A stretch of DNA of 64,000 bases from Nakamurella panacisegetis (GTDB lineage Bacteria > Actinomycetota > Actinomycetes > Mycobacteriales > Nakamurellaceae). Where the stretch lies: contig NZ_LT629710.1 of assembly GCF_900104535.1 (NCBI RefSeq), positions 3,445,501 to 3,509,500 on the forward strand, in the 5' to 3' direction. The notes below the pieces were generated by a model. That model was not told the origin of the DNA, made no database searches, and worked only from the letters and a program-made list of their open reading frames with translations. Below are positions 51,343 to 60,809 of this stretch, one piece after another. Position 1 is the stretch's first letter. The number at the start of each line of letters is the position of its first letter. A program made the position numbers and the translations under genes.

Positions 51343-52032
51343 GTGAAGCACCATTCCCGAACGACCGCCGTGCTGTTCGACATCGACGGAACGTTGATCG
51401 ATTCGAACTACCTGCAGGTGCAGGCGTGGTCCGAGGCCTTCGACGCCGTGGGTCAACCGGTGGATGACGCGCGCATCCATCGCGCGATCGCGCTCGATTC
51501 ATCGAAGCTGCTCGACACCCTGCTGGGCGACCGGGCGACGGAGCTCGGTGACGATGCAAAGGCTCGCCACCGCACGGCGTATCAAGCCCTGTCCGGTCGG
51601 CTGCGGCCGTTCTCGGGTGCTCGTAACCTGCTCGCCGCGGTGGCCGCGCACAGGGTGGCGGTGGTGCTGGCGACGTCGGCGCCGGAGGACGAGCTGAAGC
51701 TCCTACGGACCGCCCTCGATGCCGAGCAGTACCTGACCGCGGTGACATCGGCCGAGGACGCGGAGACGGCGAAGCCCGACCCGGACATCCTGCAGACGGC
51801 CCTGGGCAAGGTTGGCGCGGCCGCGGGCGACGCCGTCATGGTCGGCGACACGGTATGGGACGGACAAGCCGCCGCGCGAGCTGGTGTGGCCTTCGTCGGC
51901 CTCCGCAGTGGCGGGATGGCCGAGGCCGAACTGCGCACGGCCGGGGCGGCGGCCGTGTACGACGATCCGGCGCATCTGCTGGCCAATGTGGACTCCAGCC
52001 CGCTGGCCTCGTTGTGGGCGACAACGAACTGA
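51343..52032 (+). CDS. HAD-superfamily phosphatase
   Basis: The 229-residue protein has the HAD motifs in order: VLFDIDGTLIDS (nucleophile DxD), VVLATSAPEDE (motif II), AKPDPDILQTAL (lysine, motif III) and VMVGDTVWDGQAAARAG (motif IV), with an alpha-helical C1-type cap in between. It resembles beta-phosphoglucomutase/phosphoglycolate phosphatase-like proteins. GTG start with GAGGGGAAA upstream. The precise phosphomonoester is not determined. Confidence 0.88.
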   Translation: MKHHSRTTAVLFDIDGTLIDSNYLQVQAWSEAFDAVGQPVDDARIHRAIALDSSKLLDTLLGDRATELGDDAKARHRTAYQALSGRLRPFSGARNLLAAVAAHRVAVVLATSAPEDELKLLRTALDAEQYLTAVTSAEDAETAKPDPDILQTALGKVGAAAGDAVMVGDTVWDGQAAARAGVAFVGLRSGGMAEAELRTAGAAAVYDDPAHLLANVDSSPLASLWATTN

Positions 52033-52279
52033 TCACCAGCCGGCGACGGCTGTGGCCGGAAGGGTTTGCCGACCGGCCAGCGCGGGTACCCGCTTCCAGA
52101 GCACGAGCGGTCGGTGCGCGATGACGATGCCGGAACCAGCTCTGCGGTGAGTTCCTGTCTGCGGGTCGCGGCAACGTCACCGTCCGCGTCCCCCGCGCGG
52201 CGCGGCCGGGCTGGTCCAGTTCCGGCAACGGTCCGCCGCATGCTCCCGTTCCCGATGACACGACGAAAGACGGCACCAG

Positions 52280-53278
52280 ATGAGCACTCCAGTAGATTCC
52301 CCGCCCGATCCGTACCAGAACGACTCCGGATCCACCGGGCGTGATGTCGGCCCCCACCATGCCGCCGGACCCGAGCACGAACGGCTCGACTCCGCGGGTA
52401 CTCGGCAAACGAGCTACGCCGATCAGCGACCGGGCCAGCCGTGGCACCGGGGAACGGAGAGCCCGGTTCCGACCGAGTCGCTTCCGGACACCGGCCGAGC
52501 GGTTCGGACCGAGTCGGCACCGGGCACCGGCCGAGACGTTCGGACCGAGTCGCTACCGGAGAGCGGGAGGCCGGCGGAGGTCGCCACGCCTCTCGGCGAC
52601 CGACGCGACGTTTCCGAGCCTGCGTTCGAGCCCCACTCGACAGCGCCGGCCGTCATGGCCGAGGATTCGGCGATCGTCGAACGACCCGTGGCCGTCCTGC
52701 CTCCGGACCGGGACACGGTCCTGGCGCGGGAGCGCCAGACCTTCGGCGGGATGAAGCTGGGCGCCGCCTTCTTCGGGTGGCTCGCCGCCACCGGCCTGGC
52801 CGTGCTGCTGCTGGCCATCCTGACCGCGGCCGGCGTCGCCTTCGGCCTCACCAGCAGCAGCAACGTCAACCAAGCGGTACAGGAGGCGAACCAGAGCACC
52901 GGCACCGCCAAGACCGTCGGCCTGATCGGCGCGATCCTGTTGTTGGTCATCCTGTTCCTGGCCTACTACGCGGGCGGCTACGTCGCCGGCCGGATGGCTC
53001 GCTTCGATGGCTTCAAGCAGGGCCTCGGGGTGTGGCTGTGGGCGATCATCACGACCGCCGTCATCGCCGCTGCCGCCGCCATCGCCGGGACCAAGTACAA
53101 CATCCTGGCCAACCTGAACCTCCCGCGCATCCCGGTGCAGGAGGGTGCCGTCACCACCGTCGGGGTCATCGCCATTGCCGCCGCGCTGCTCGCCGCCCTG
53201 CTGGGTGCGCTGCTGGGTGGCAAGGTCGGCACGCGCTACCACCGCAAGATCGACGCCGCTGGATTTCGCGACGAGTGA
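52280..53278 (+). CDS. membrane protein with repetitive cytoplasmic N-terminus
   Basis: The 332-residue protein has about 150 hydrophilic residues containing a degenerate repeat of the form RTESLP.tGR (VPTESLPDTGRAVRTESAPG, TGRDVRTESLPESGR), then four hydrophobic helices: GWLAATGLAVLLLAILTAAG, LIGAILLLVILFLAYYAGGY, WLWAIITTAVIAAAAAIAG and VGVIAIAAALLAALLGALLG. The YYAGGYVAGRMARFDG segment occurs in a group of actinobacterial membrane proteins of unknown function. It lies 112 bases before the Ser/Thr kinase; the Thr/Ser-rich N-terminus would be a reasonable kinase target (inference). Confidence 0.72.
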   Translation: MSTPVDSPPDPYQNDSGSTGRDVGPHHAAGPEHERLDSAGTRQTSYADQRPGQPWHRGTESPVPTESLPDTGRAVRTESAPGTGRDVRTESLPESGRPAEVATPLGDRRDVSEPAFEPHSTAPAVMAEDSAIVERPVAVLPPDRDTVLARERQTFGGMKLGAAFFGWLAATGLAVLLLAILTAAGVAFGLTSSSNVNQAVQEANQSTGTAKTVGLIGAILLLVILFLAYYAGGYVAGRMARFDGFKQGLGVWLWAIITTAVIAAAAAIAGTKYNILANLNLPRIPVQEGAVTTVGVIAIAAALLAALLGALLGGKVGTRYHRKIDAAGFRDE

Positions 53279-53390
53279 GTAGATCCCCTGGTGCGCACCG
53301 TCGGTCGTTCCTCCGCGGTGTGATGGCGGCATGCGGGCGGGTCACCACGACCTGGGCCAGACCGCTCGTCGTGGACATTCGGAGGCGTTG

Positions 53391-55079
53391 ATGACGGTGC
53401 CCGGGGATGTGCTGGCCGGACGCTACCGCCTGATCCGGCCGGTTGCGACGGGCGGTATGGGGTCGGTCTGGGAGGCCTGGGACGAACTGCTGCAACGGCG
53501 CGTGGCGATCAAGGAACTCCTGCCCCAGCCCGGTGTGAGCAGGGACGACGTCGCGATGGCCAGGAGCCGCGTGATTCGGGAAGCACGGATCACCGCGCGC
53601 CTGCACCACCCGCACGCCGTCACCCTGTATGACGTGATCGACCACCGGGGACAGCCTTGCCTTGTCCTGCAGTACGTACCGTCGCGCACCCTGAACTCGA
53701 TCCTGGCCGAGCGAGGTCTGCTCCCCATCGACTTCGTGACGACGGTCGGCGCCGAGGTGGCCGCCGCGTTGGCCGCCGCCCACCAGGTGGGGATCACCCA
53801 CCGCGACGTCAAACCCAGCAACATATTGGTGACCGCCTCGGGGGCCGCGCTGATCACCGACTTCGGGATCTCCCATGCTGCAGGTGATGTCAGCCTCACG
53901 TCGACCGGGATGGTCACCGGCACACCGGCTTTTCTCGCTCCGGAGGTAGCGCGTGGTGCTCCATCGGGGTTCCCGGCCGACGTGTTCTCCCTCGGTGCGA
54001 CCTTGTATGCGGCGTTGGAGGGGACGCCGCCGTTCGGTAGCGACCAGAATGCCATGGCCATCCTGCACAAGGTCGCCTCCGGCCAGATCATTCCGCCCCG
54101 GCGGAGTGGAGAACTGACCTCGCTGCTGGTGCGGATGATGGCGGCCGATCCCGGCGCCCGGCCGGGGATGGCGACCGTCGCCCGGCTCATGGCGGACCTC
54201 AAGATTCCGCCCGCGCCGGCCATCCCGCCGACGGCTCGGACCGATGCCGTCCCGCCGTCGACCATTCGCGCCTGGCCCGCCGATCAGGACGTGGCCAGTC
54301 CGGACACGGTGGGGGGCAGGGAAGGCCCCGGTGACCCGGTACCGTCGGTTTCACCCCGGGTCCGTGGGAGCCGCCGACAACGAGTGGGTGTCTTGCTCGC
54401 GGTGGCGGCTGTGCTGCTGGCCGGCTGGGGGACGTACGAGTTCGTCGGCGGGAGCCGCAGTGCCTCACCGTCCGTCGGCAACGGCTCGGTGAACAGTCCT
54501 GTGGCCGGCCGAACCTCGCAGTCATCGGTACCGACCTCTCGCGGCGGCGCGACGCCGACCGCCGGCGCCTCGCCCACGCGCGTCGCCCGGGTGAAGACCA
54601 CTTCGGCGCCTGCCTCTCGCGCGAACGGGGCCGCTCCGTCCCACAGCCCGTCACCGTCGGTCGTCACACCGACCAGGAGGACGGCATCGACCCGATCGAC
54701 GCCACCGAAGCCTCGGACCAGCAGCGCGGCGTCGTCCGTGACCGACGTCCCGCCATCGGCGGCACAACTCGCGGCTGCCATCACCGACTACTACGCGCTG
54801 CTGCCGAATGACACGGACCAGGGTTGGGCTCGCCTGACCAGCAATTTCCAGACCGGGACGGCTCAGAATCGGCAGTACTACCAACGCTTCTGGGACTCCA
54901 TCCAACGGGTCACGGCCACCGACCCCCGCGGCACCGGCCCGGACACCGCCGAGGCCACCATCACCTACTACTTCAAAGACGGCCGGACGGCCGTGGAATC
55001 CACCGTGTACCACCTCCAATCACAAGGCGGCGTCCTGAAGATCGACAGTTCCACCGTGCTCAGCAGCACCACCCGATGA
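53391..55079 (+). CDS. transmembrane Ser/Thr protein kinase (PknB-like)
   Basis: The 562-residue protein has a Hanks-type kinase domain (residues 12-270): ATGGMGSVWEAWD (P-loop), VAIKE (Lys41), THRDVKPSNIL (catalytic loop), TDFGIS (DFG) and GTPAFLAPE (P+1). After a Pro-rich juxtamembrane stretch comes one helix, VGVLLAVAAVLLAGWGTYEFV, then a Ser/Thr/Pro-rich tether and an extracytoplasmic domain of about 100 residues (AAAITDYYALLPNDTDQGWARLTSNFQ, AEATITYYFKDGRTAVESTVYHL). That outer domain resembles NTF2-like or SnoaL-like folds rather than PASTA repeats. Its stop overlaps the next start (ATGA). Confidence 0.9.
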   Translation: MTVPGDVLAGRYRLIRPVATGGMGSVWEAWDELLQRRVAIKELLPQPGVSRDDVAMARSRVIREARITARLHHPHAVTLYDVIDHRGQPCLVLQYVPSRTLNSILAERGLLPIDFVTTVGAEVAAALAAAHQVGITHRDVKPSNILVTASGAALITDFGISHAAGDVSLTSTGMVTGTPAFLAPEVARGAPSGFPADVFSLGATLYAALEGTPPFGSDQNAMAILHKVASGQIIPPRRSGELTSLLVRMMAADPGARPGMATVARLMADLKIPPAPAIPPTARTDAVPPSTIRAWPADQDVASPDTVGGREGPGDPVPSVSPRVRGSRRQRVGVLLAVAAVLLAGWGTYEFVGGSRSASPSVGNGSVNSPVAGRTSQSSVPTSRGGATPTAGASPTRVARVKTTSAPASRANGAAPSHSPSPSVVTPTRRTASTRSTPPKPRTSSAASSVTDVPPSAAQLAAAITDYYALLPNDTDQGWARLTSNFQTGTAQNRQYYQRFWDSIQRVTATDPRGTGPDTAEATITYYFKDGRTAVESTVYHLQSQGGVLKIDSSTVLSSTTR

Positions 55080-56008
55080 GTGCGCTCGACGCACCGGTCG
55101 CCGAGAAAGATGTTCCGTCCGAGGTGGGGTGGCGAACTGCGGTGGTGGCGAACCCGGCACGAGTAGCGGACCTGAGCCGGCGGCGTCAGATGATCGAGGA
55201 AGTGCTGGCCGACGCGGGATGGCCGGCGCCTTCCTGGTCGGAGACGACTCCCGAGGATCCCGGCACCGGTCAGGCCCGCCGCGCGGTCGCGGCCGGAGCG
55301 AGAGTCGTGTTCGCCTGCGGTGGCGACGGCACCGTCCGGGCGGTGATCGCCGGAATGCTGGACGCCGATGCGGCGCTGGCCGTGCTGCCGGCCGGCACCG
55401 GTAACCTGCTGGCCGCCAACTTGAACCTTCCCGAGGATCCAGCTCAGGTGGTCCGGCTGGTCATCGCCGGCGAACGGCGAAGGCTGGACCTGGGGCAGGT
55501 CGATGGTCAGGTGTTCGCGGTCATGGCCGGGATGGGATTCGACGCGGCCATGATGGACGACGCGTCGGACACTTTGAAGGCCAGGTTCGGGCCCGTCGCC
55601 TATGTGTTCTCCGCGCTCCGGCACCTCCGCGACCGGCCGATGCGGCTGGAGATCGACATCGACGACCGGCCCACGGTGCGGTGTCGTGCACGATCGGTGC
55701 TGGTGGGCAATGTGGGGACCCTGCAGGGCGGGGTGCGCCTGTTGCCGAACGCCGAACCGGACAGCGGATCGATGGAGGTGGCGATCCTGCAACCCCACCA
55801 TCTCGGCCATTGGCTGGGGTTGGCCGCGGCCGTGGTGCTGCGCCGCCGGACAGTGCCCCGCATGACCACCTGGCGGGGGAGCCGGATCAACGTCCGGTCC
55901 GACCGGACGCATCCGCGGCAACTCGACGGTGACGTGATCGAACCATCGGACACCCTGAGCGTGTCGGTCATTCCGGGCGGCATCGCGGTGTGCGTGCCCC
56001 CGGCCTGA
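55076..56008 (+). CDS. diacylglycerol kinase-like lipid kinase (YegS/DagK family)
   Basis: The 310-residue protein has the DAGK catalytic motif VVFACGGDGTVRAVIAGML followed by LAVLPAGTGNLLAANL, and a beta-rich second domain with VLVGNVGTLQGGVRLLPNAEPDSGSMEVAIL. It should phosphorylate diacylglycerol or a related lipid at the membrane. Its ATG overlaps the kinase stop by 4 bases, so kinase and lipid kinase are translationally coupled, suggesting a shared membrane or envelope signal. Confidence 0.88.
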   Translation: MSALDAPVAEKDVPSEVGWRTAVVANPARVADLSRRRQMIEEVLADAGWPAPSWSETTPEDPGTGQARRAVAAGARVVFACGGDGTVRAVIAGMLDADAALAVLPAGTGNLLAANLNLPEDPAQVVRLVIAGERRRLDLGQVDGQVFAVMAGMGFDAAMMDDASDTLKARFGPVAYVFSALRHLRDRPMRLEIDIDDRPTVRCRARSVLVGNVGTLQGGVRLLPNAEPDSGSMEVAILQPHHLGHWLGLAAAVVLRRRTVPRMTTWRGSRINVRSDRTHPRQLDGDVIEPSDTLSVSVIPGGIAVCVPPA

Positions 56009-56145
56009 CCGGAGAATCCGGGATGCTCCGGGATCACCGACGGATCGACCGTCGGCCGGTGTCTACGCCGCCCCGAGGGGACGGCAGAAGGCGCACACTG
56101 GTCTCACGCAGCGCGTGCTGCGGGGTTACCGGCAGGGAGGTCGCA

Positions 56146-56532
56146 ATGCCCAACAGCGGACCGTTCGGGATCGATCCGGAAGATATCGACCGTGTGCTTC
56201 GGAGCGCGGCTGAGCAATTGCGCGGTGTGTTCGGTGGACTGGGGGAGGGAACCGGCCGACCCGGGTGGCCGGGCCCGTTCACCGAGTCCGCGCGCCGCGC
56301 CCGGCCCACGCCGGAGCCGGAGACCACGGGGGAGACCGGCGACGGGGTGTGGGTGATCTACACCGTCGGCGACGACGGAGGTGCCCAGGTCGAGCAGGTC
56401 TTCGCCGCGGAGCTCGATGCGTTGCGGGCCAACAAGAACAACACCGACCCCCGCCGGATGGTGCGGTTCCTGCCCTACGGAATCCCGGTGACGGTGCTCG
56501 ACGCTCCGGAGGAGCCCGGCAAGGAGAAGTGA
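56146..56532 (+). CDS. hypothetical protein, conserved-looking
   Basis: A 128-residue protein with GGGAGG before the ATG. The N-terminal part (GIDPEDIDRVLRSAAEQLRGVFGGLG) predicts one amphipathic helix, the middle is disordered and Pro-rich, and the C-terminal part forms a compact domain: VWVIYTVGDDGGAQVEQVFAAELDALRANKNN followed by RRMVRFLPYGIPVTVLD. No catalytic motif is visible. I cannot name the family. It lies 137 bases after the lipid kinase. Confidence 0.65.
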   Translation: MPNSGPFGIDPEDIDRVLRSAAEQLRGVFGGLGEGTGRPGWPGPFTESARRARPTPEPETTGETGDGVWVIYTVGDDGGAQVEQVFAAELDALRANKNNTDPRRMVRFLPYGIPVTVLDAPEEPGKEK

Positions 56533-56601
56533 GGCCGCCCGTCGCCGGCTCTGACACGTCACCAGGCTCAACCCGGCGCGAGCCAGCAGGAAGGAGCCAG
56601 C

Positions 56602-58089
56602 TCAGCAGGGGGTGTGGGTTCGGCCGTGGTAAGGGCCGGCGCCGTCCATCAGCCAGCGGCCGTCACCGGTTTGAATCATGACGAAAGTCAGCGTCCAGTT
56701 GTCGCAGCTGTCCCCATCTGGTCCGTTGGCCGGCGTCTGCAGGCTGTTGAAGGATAGGTCCACGTCGACGGTGGTGGCGTCGACTGCCCTGGCACCCAGG
56801 ATGACGATGTTGGAGTCGTAACTGGTGCGCAGGCCCGCTGCAAACCCGACAACTCCCGCACTGGATTGCTGATCCGGGGCCTGAACGCTGTAGGCGGCGG
56901 CGTAATCCCCGCTGTCAATACCTTCGAAGTAGGTATTGAGGCTCTGGATTATCCCGGCCAGCCTGGGGTCCGGTGCCGAGTCGGCCCCCGTCGTGGGACT
57001 CACTGCCTGCTGTTGCTGAGACGGCCCAAGCGGGTTCTGGCAATCCGCAGGTGGTTGCGGAACAGGAGCCGACGCCCACTGGGCATCGGCAACGCTGGCC
57101 TGGCTGGCCGGCACCGCATAGCCGATTCCGTTCGCGTCCGTGCGGAGGGCGTCCACCAGTCCCACCACGGATCCGTCGGCGGCGATCAGGGGGCCGCCAC
57201 TGTTGCCGGGATTGATGGGGGTGTCAGTCTCGATCAGCCCCATGCGGGTCGTGCCGTCAACGGTGATGGTGCGATCGAGCCCACTGATGTCACCGTGGGT
57301 CAGGGTGATCGGGTCCCCGATGGGAAACCCGATGGCAGCGACCGGGTCACCGACGCCGGGAGTTGTTCTGGCGAAGTGAAAGTGGTACCCGGTGAGAGGT
57401 TGGTCGGCCCGTATCAAGGCCAGATCTCGCGTGGGGTCGGTGCCGATCACGGTGCCGGTCGTGCGGCCGGCAGCGGTGATCAGGCTGACGACGGCCGATT
57501 GCGTCACGACATGGTCGACGGTGGCGACCAGAGTCGCAGAAAGAAGAAACCCCGTGCCGATGCCTGAGGACGAGCAGCTGACCGTTTCGATACGAACGAC
57601 ACCGGACTGTTGCTTTGCGTAAATCGCGGCAAAGTCCGCCGATGGACTCCGGGTCGTCTCGACCGAGGTCGCACTCGTCGACACCAGCGTCGTTGCGGTC
57701 TTGATCGGCGTGCCGGACTGACCGGTGCTGGGCGATACGGGGCGGACCGCCGGTGGGCTGTCATGTGCGGTGCCCACCGAGCCGTCGGCAGCTGCTGTCG
57801 AGGCGGCTGATCGGGTCATCGCAGAGGCGCCGCCGGTGACTGGCCCAGGCCTTTGGACAAGCAGGAAGACCGCAGCTGAGGCCGCAGCAACCGCGATGAT
57901 GATCGCACTGATGAGAGTCCCTCGACCCAGCCGCCGCTTGGCCGACCCAATTGCCGTCGGTTCCGTACCTCGTGTCGTCGACGCGCCGTATGACGTTTGC
58001 GCGGTCGCCCCCGCCGACAGCCGCGCGCCGCAATGCCCACAGAACATCCCCTGGTCACCGACCAACACGCCACATCGAGTGCAGTACAC
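56602..58089 (-). CDS. membrane-anchored trypsin-like protease with zinc ribbon
   Basis: The 495-residue product (GTG start, AGGAGG upstream) begins with a cytoplasmic zinc ribbon, CTRCGVLVGDQGMFCGHCG, then one transmembrane helix (LISAIIIAVAAASAAVFLLV), a Ser/Thr/Pro tether, and an S1C/HtrA-like protease domain with His in VATVDHVVT, Asp in TRDLALIRAD and Ser in PINPGNSGGPLIA. There is no PDZ domain. The last 120 residues form an NTF2-like domain (IIQSLNTYFEGIDSGDYAAAYS, TLTFVMIQTGDGRWLMDGAG). It should cleave proteins outside the membrane, with the zinc ribbon inside. Confidence 0.88.
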   Translation of the reverse strand: MYCTRCGVLVGDQGMFCGHCGARLSAGATAQTSYGASTTRGTEPTAIGSAKRRLGRGTLISAIIIAVAAASAAVFLLVQRPGPVTGGASAMTRSAASTAAADGSVGTAHDSPPAVRPVSPSTGQSGTPIKTATTLVSTSATSVETTRSPSADFAAIYAKQQSGVVRIETVSCSSSGIGTGFLLSATLVATVDHVVTQSAVVSLITAAGRTTGTVIGTDPTRDLALIRADQPLTGYHFHFARTTPGVGDPVAAIGFPIGDPITLTHGDISGLDRTITVDGTTRMGLIETDTPINPGNSGGPLIAADGSVVGLVDALRTDANGIGYAVPASQASVADAQWASAPVPQPPADCQNPLGPSQQQQAVSPTTGADSAPDPRLAGIIQSLNTYFEGIDSGDYAAAYSVQAPDQQSSAGVVGFAAGLRTSYDSNIVILGARAVDATTVDVDLSFNSLQTPANGPDGDSCDNWTLTFVMIQTGDGRWLMDGAGPYHGRTHTPC

Positions 58090-58258
58090 GGCCCCTCCTT
58101 GATCGACGTGATCGGGGCGAAGCCGAAGGTGCCTATCCGCTCCGACGACACCACCTGACGTGACTGTGGATTATCGCCCCATTTCGTGACTTTGGTCCCT
58201 TACGTGAGCCGACGGGACTGTCCACCATTGACCGGAGGGTCAGGACAGGAGGGTCTTC

Positions 58259-59470
58259 ATGGCGGACGAGCCCGGCGGCGGGCGGGCCGACACGCTGCCC
58301 GTAGCGGCATCGGTCTCCCCACGACAGCTGGACACGGCCGGCCTGCAGGCGCTGATCGATGTGCTCGCCGGGCGCGGGTACACGGTGATCGGGCCCACGA
58401 TCAGCGGCGGTGCGATCGTGAACGCCCCGATCCGGACCATCGACGACCTGCCCCGGGGTTGGGGTGATGACCAGGACGCCGCGCACTATCGGCTGCGTCA
58501 CCGGGACGACGACGCCTACTTCGGGTTCGCCTCGGGCGCGCAATCGGCGAAGCCGGTCTTCTTCCCGACCGACGAGTTGCTGTGGCGAGGGCGCCGCGCC
58601 CACGGGGAGGTCACGGTCGAGTCAGACGTCGAAGGCGGCGCAGCACCGGACGGCGCCGGCCCGGTGGCGCTCCTGGGCGTCCGGTCCTGCGACCTGCACG
58701 CGATCGCCATCCACGACCGGGTGCTCGGCGGCCGGGTACGCGCCGACGCCCACTACGTCGCCCGCCGGGACGACGCCTTCATCGTCTCGGTCAGTTGCAC
58801 CGATCCCGGTGGCACCTGTTTCTGTGTCTCGATGGGCACCGGCCCGCGTCCGGAGAACGGCCCCGACGCCCGGTTCGATCTCTCGCTGACCGAACTGCTG
58901 GACGGAGGTGGCCACCGCTTCGTCGTCGAGGTCGGTTCAGCACGGGGCGCCGAGGTACTGACCGAGATCTCCGCTTCGCCGGCCCCGCCCGACGATCTCG
59001 CCGCCGCGGACGAGGTGGCGCAGTCGGCGGCCGGCCGCATGGGCCGCACGCTGGACACCGACGGGATCAAGGAACTGCTGTACGCGAGCGTGGAGAGCCC
59101 TCGCTGGGATGACGTCGCCTCCCGGTGCCTCGCCTGCGGCAATTGCACGATGGTCTGCCCCACTTGCTTCTGCACCACGGTGGAGGACATCGGGGACCTG
59201 ACCGGCGACGACGCCGAACGTCATCGCTTCTGGGACTCCTGCTTCGACGCCGACTTCTCCTACATCCACGGCGGAACGGTCCGGGCCTCGACGAAATCCC
59301 GGTACCGGCAATGGATGACGCACAAGCTCGGCTCCTGGATCGACCAGTTCGGGACGTCCGGGTGTGTCGGCTGCGGCCGCTGCGTCACATGGTGCCCCGC
59401 CGCCATCGACATCACCGCCGAGGCCGCCGCGCTCCGCGGGGCGACGCCGCAACCCGACCGTCCGTTCTGA
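58259..59470 (+). CDS. hyhB: NiFe hydrogenase group 3b-type beta subunit (iron-sulfur)
   Basis: The 403-residue protein resembles the beta subunit of sulfhydrogenase-type (group 3b) NiFe hydrogenases and the related sulfite reductase AsrA. An N-terminal domain contains VALLGVRSCDLHAIAIHDRVL and TDPGGTCFCVSMGTGP. Two [4Fe-4S] clusters are bound by CLACGNCTMVCPTC and CVGCGRCVTWCP. It would pass electrons between the NAD(P)-linked gamma subunit and the hydrogenase core. AGGAGG precedes the ATG. It is the first gene of the operon; the only promoter region seen is the 169-base gap upstream. Confidence 0.9.
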   Translation: MADEPGGGRADTLPVAASVSPRQLDTAGLQALIDVLAGRGYTVIGPTISGGAIVNAPIRTIDDLPRGWGDDQDAAHYRLRHRDDDAYFGFASGAQSAKPVFFPTDELLWRGRRAHGEVTVESDVEGGAAPDGAGPVALLGVRSCDLHAIAIHDRVLGGRVRADAHYVARRDDAFIVSVSCTDPGGTCFCVSMGTGPRPENGPDARFDLSLTELLDGGGHRFVVEVGSARGAEVLTEISASPAPPDDLAAADEVAQSAAGRMGRTLDTDGIKELLYASVESPRWDDVASRCLACGNCTMVCPTCFCTTVEDIGDLTGDDAERHRFWDSCFDADFSYIHGGTVRASTKSRYRQWMTHKLGSWIDQFGTSGCVGCGRCVTWCPAAIDITAEAAALRGATPQPDRPF

Positions 59471-59477
59471 GCCGCTC

Positions 59478-59942
59478 ATGCAGACCGTTGCGCGCTATCT
59501 GCCCGACCACCCTTTCCTGGCCGGGTTGGACCCCGCGGCCACGGAACTGCTGGCGGGTTGCGCCGTGGCCGTCCACCGGCGCGCCGACGAGTTCCTCTTC
59601 CGCGAGGGAGCGCCGGCGTCCCACTTCTACCTCCTGCGGCACGGCCGGGTCGCCATCGAGAGTCGCACGCCCGGCGGCGCGATCGTGCTGGACACCGTCG
59701 AGGACGGAGAAGTCACCGGGTGGTCGTGGGTGGTGCCCCCGTACCGGTGGACGTTCGACGGTCGCGCCATCACCGACGTGACTGCCGTGGCCCTGGATGC
59801 GGCGTGCCTCCGGGCCCACTGCCAGGACGACCCGCGCCTGGGCCACGACCTGATGACGCGCTTCGTCCGGCTGATGAATCAACGGCTGCAGTCCGCTCGG
59901 GTCCGGCTGATCGACATGTACGGCGGAGGCCGCCATGGCTAG
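59478..59942 (+). CDS. cyclic nucleotide-binding domain protein in hydrogenase operon
   Basis: The 154-residue protein is a single cNMP-binding (CAP-type) domain: HPFLAGLDPAATELLAGCA, FREGAPASHFYLLRHGRVAIES, GAIVLDTVEDGEVTGWSWVVPPYRWTFDG, ending in a long C-terminal helix (DLMTRFVRLMNQRLQSARVRL). There is no helix-turn-helix DNA-binding domain. The binding pocket retains the glycine and glutamate turn but the family arginine that contacts the phosphate is not obvious. It starts 7 bases after hyhB and overlaps hyhG by 8 bases, so it is made with the enzyme and may regulate it directly. Confidence 0.87.
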   Translation: MQTVARYLPDHPFLAGLDPAATELLAGCAVAVHRRADEFLFREGAPASHFYLLRHGRVAIESRTPGGAIVLDTVEDGEVTGWSWVVPPYRWTFDGRAITDVTAVALDAACLRAHCQDDPRLGHDLMTRFVRLMNQRLQSARVRLIDMYGGGRHG

Positions 59943-60807
59943 CGTCACCGCGCTCGAACCGGGCGGCACCACCACGTCGGGACGGCCGGATCCCATGGTG
60001 CCACGCCCATTTCGGGTGCGCCGGAATCGGCGGGACACGACCGACACCTGCACCTTGGAACTCGAGCCGGCCGATGGTGTTCCCTTGCCCTGGCACCCGG
60101 GCCAGTTCACCATGCTGCACGCCTTCGGGATCGGCGAGGCCCCGATCTCGATCAGCGGCGACCCCAGCCGATCGGATCGGCTCGAACACACCATCCGCAA
60201 CGTCGGGTCCGTCACCGCAGCGCTGGTCGCCGCCGAGCCGGGGACGGTGCTGGGCGTGCGCGGGCCGTTCGGTTCCGGATGGGACGTCGGGGCGGCCCGG
60301 GGCGGGGACGTCGTGTTCGTGGCCGGCGGCATCGGGCTGGCCCCGCTCCGCCCGGCCATCCTGGAGGTGGTCGCCGACCGGGCATCCTACGACCGGGTGG
60401 TATTGCTGTACGGCGCCCGCACCCCGGAGGACATCCTGTTCGCCGACGACCTCCGGGCCTGGACCGAGCGGGACGGCATCGACGTCGAGGTGACCGTCGA
60501 CAACGGGCAGTACGCGTGGCGCGGGCGGGTCGGCCTGGTCACCCACCTGATCACCCGCGCCGGATTCGACGGCGCCCGGACGCTGGCCCTGGTCTGCGGC
60601 CCGGAAGTGATGATGCGGTACGCGGCCCAGGCCCTGTCCGACCGCGGTGTGCCCCCGGCGCGGCTGCGGCTGTCGATGGAACGGAACATGAAATGCGGAG
60701 TCGGGCTGTGCGGGCACTGCCAGCTCCGTGAGCTGTTCCTGTGCGTCGACGGTCCGGTGCTCGGTTACGACCGGCTGGCGCCCTTGATCTTCCGTGCGGA
60801 GTTGTAA
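59935..60807 (+). CDS. hyhG: NiFe hydrogenase gamma subunit, FAD/NAD(P) oxidoreductase
   Basis: The 290-residue protein is a ferredoxin-NADP reductase-type flavoprotein of the sulfhydrogenase gamma family. It shows a flavin-binding barrel with [23 protein letters not shown], an NAD(P) domain with [15 protein letters not shown] and [16 protein letters not shown], and a C-terminal [2Fe-2S] site [18 protein letters not shown]. It links the hydrogenase to NAD(P)H. Its stop is 2 bases before hyhS. Confidence 0.92.
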   Translation: MASVTALEPGGTTTSGRPDPMVPRPFRVRRNRRDTTDTCTLELEPADGVPLPWHPGQFTMLHAFGIGEAPISISGDPSRSDRLEHTIRNVGSVTAALVAAEPGTVLGVRGPFGSGWDVGAARGGDVVFVAGGIGLAPLRPAILEVVADRASYDRVVLLYGARTPEDILFADDLRAWTERDGIDVEVTVDNGQYAWRGRVGLVTHLITRAGFDGARTLALVCGPEVMMRYAAQALSDRGVPPARLRLSMERNMKCGVGLCGHCQLRELFLCVDGPVLGYDRLAPLIFRAEL

Positions 60808-60809
60808 AG

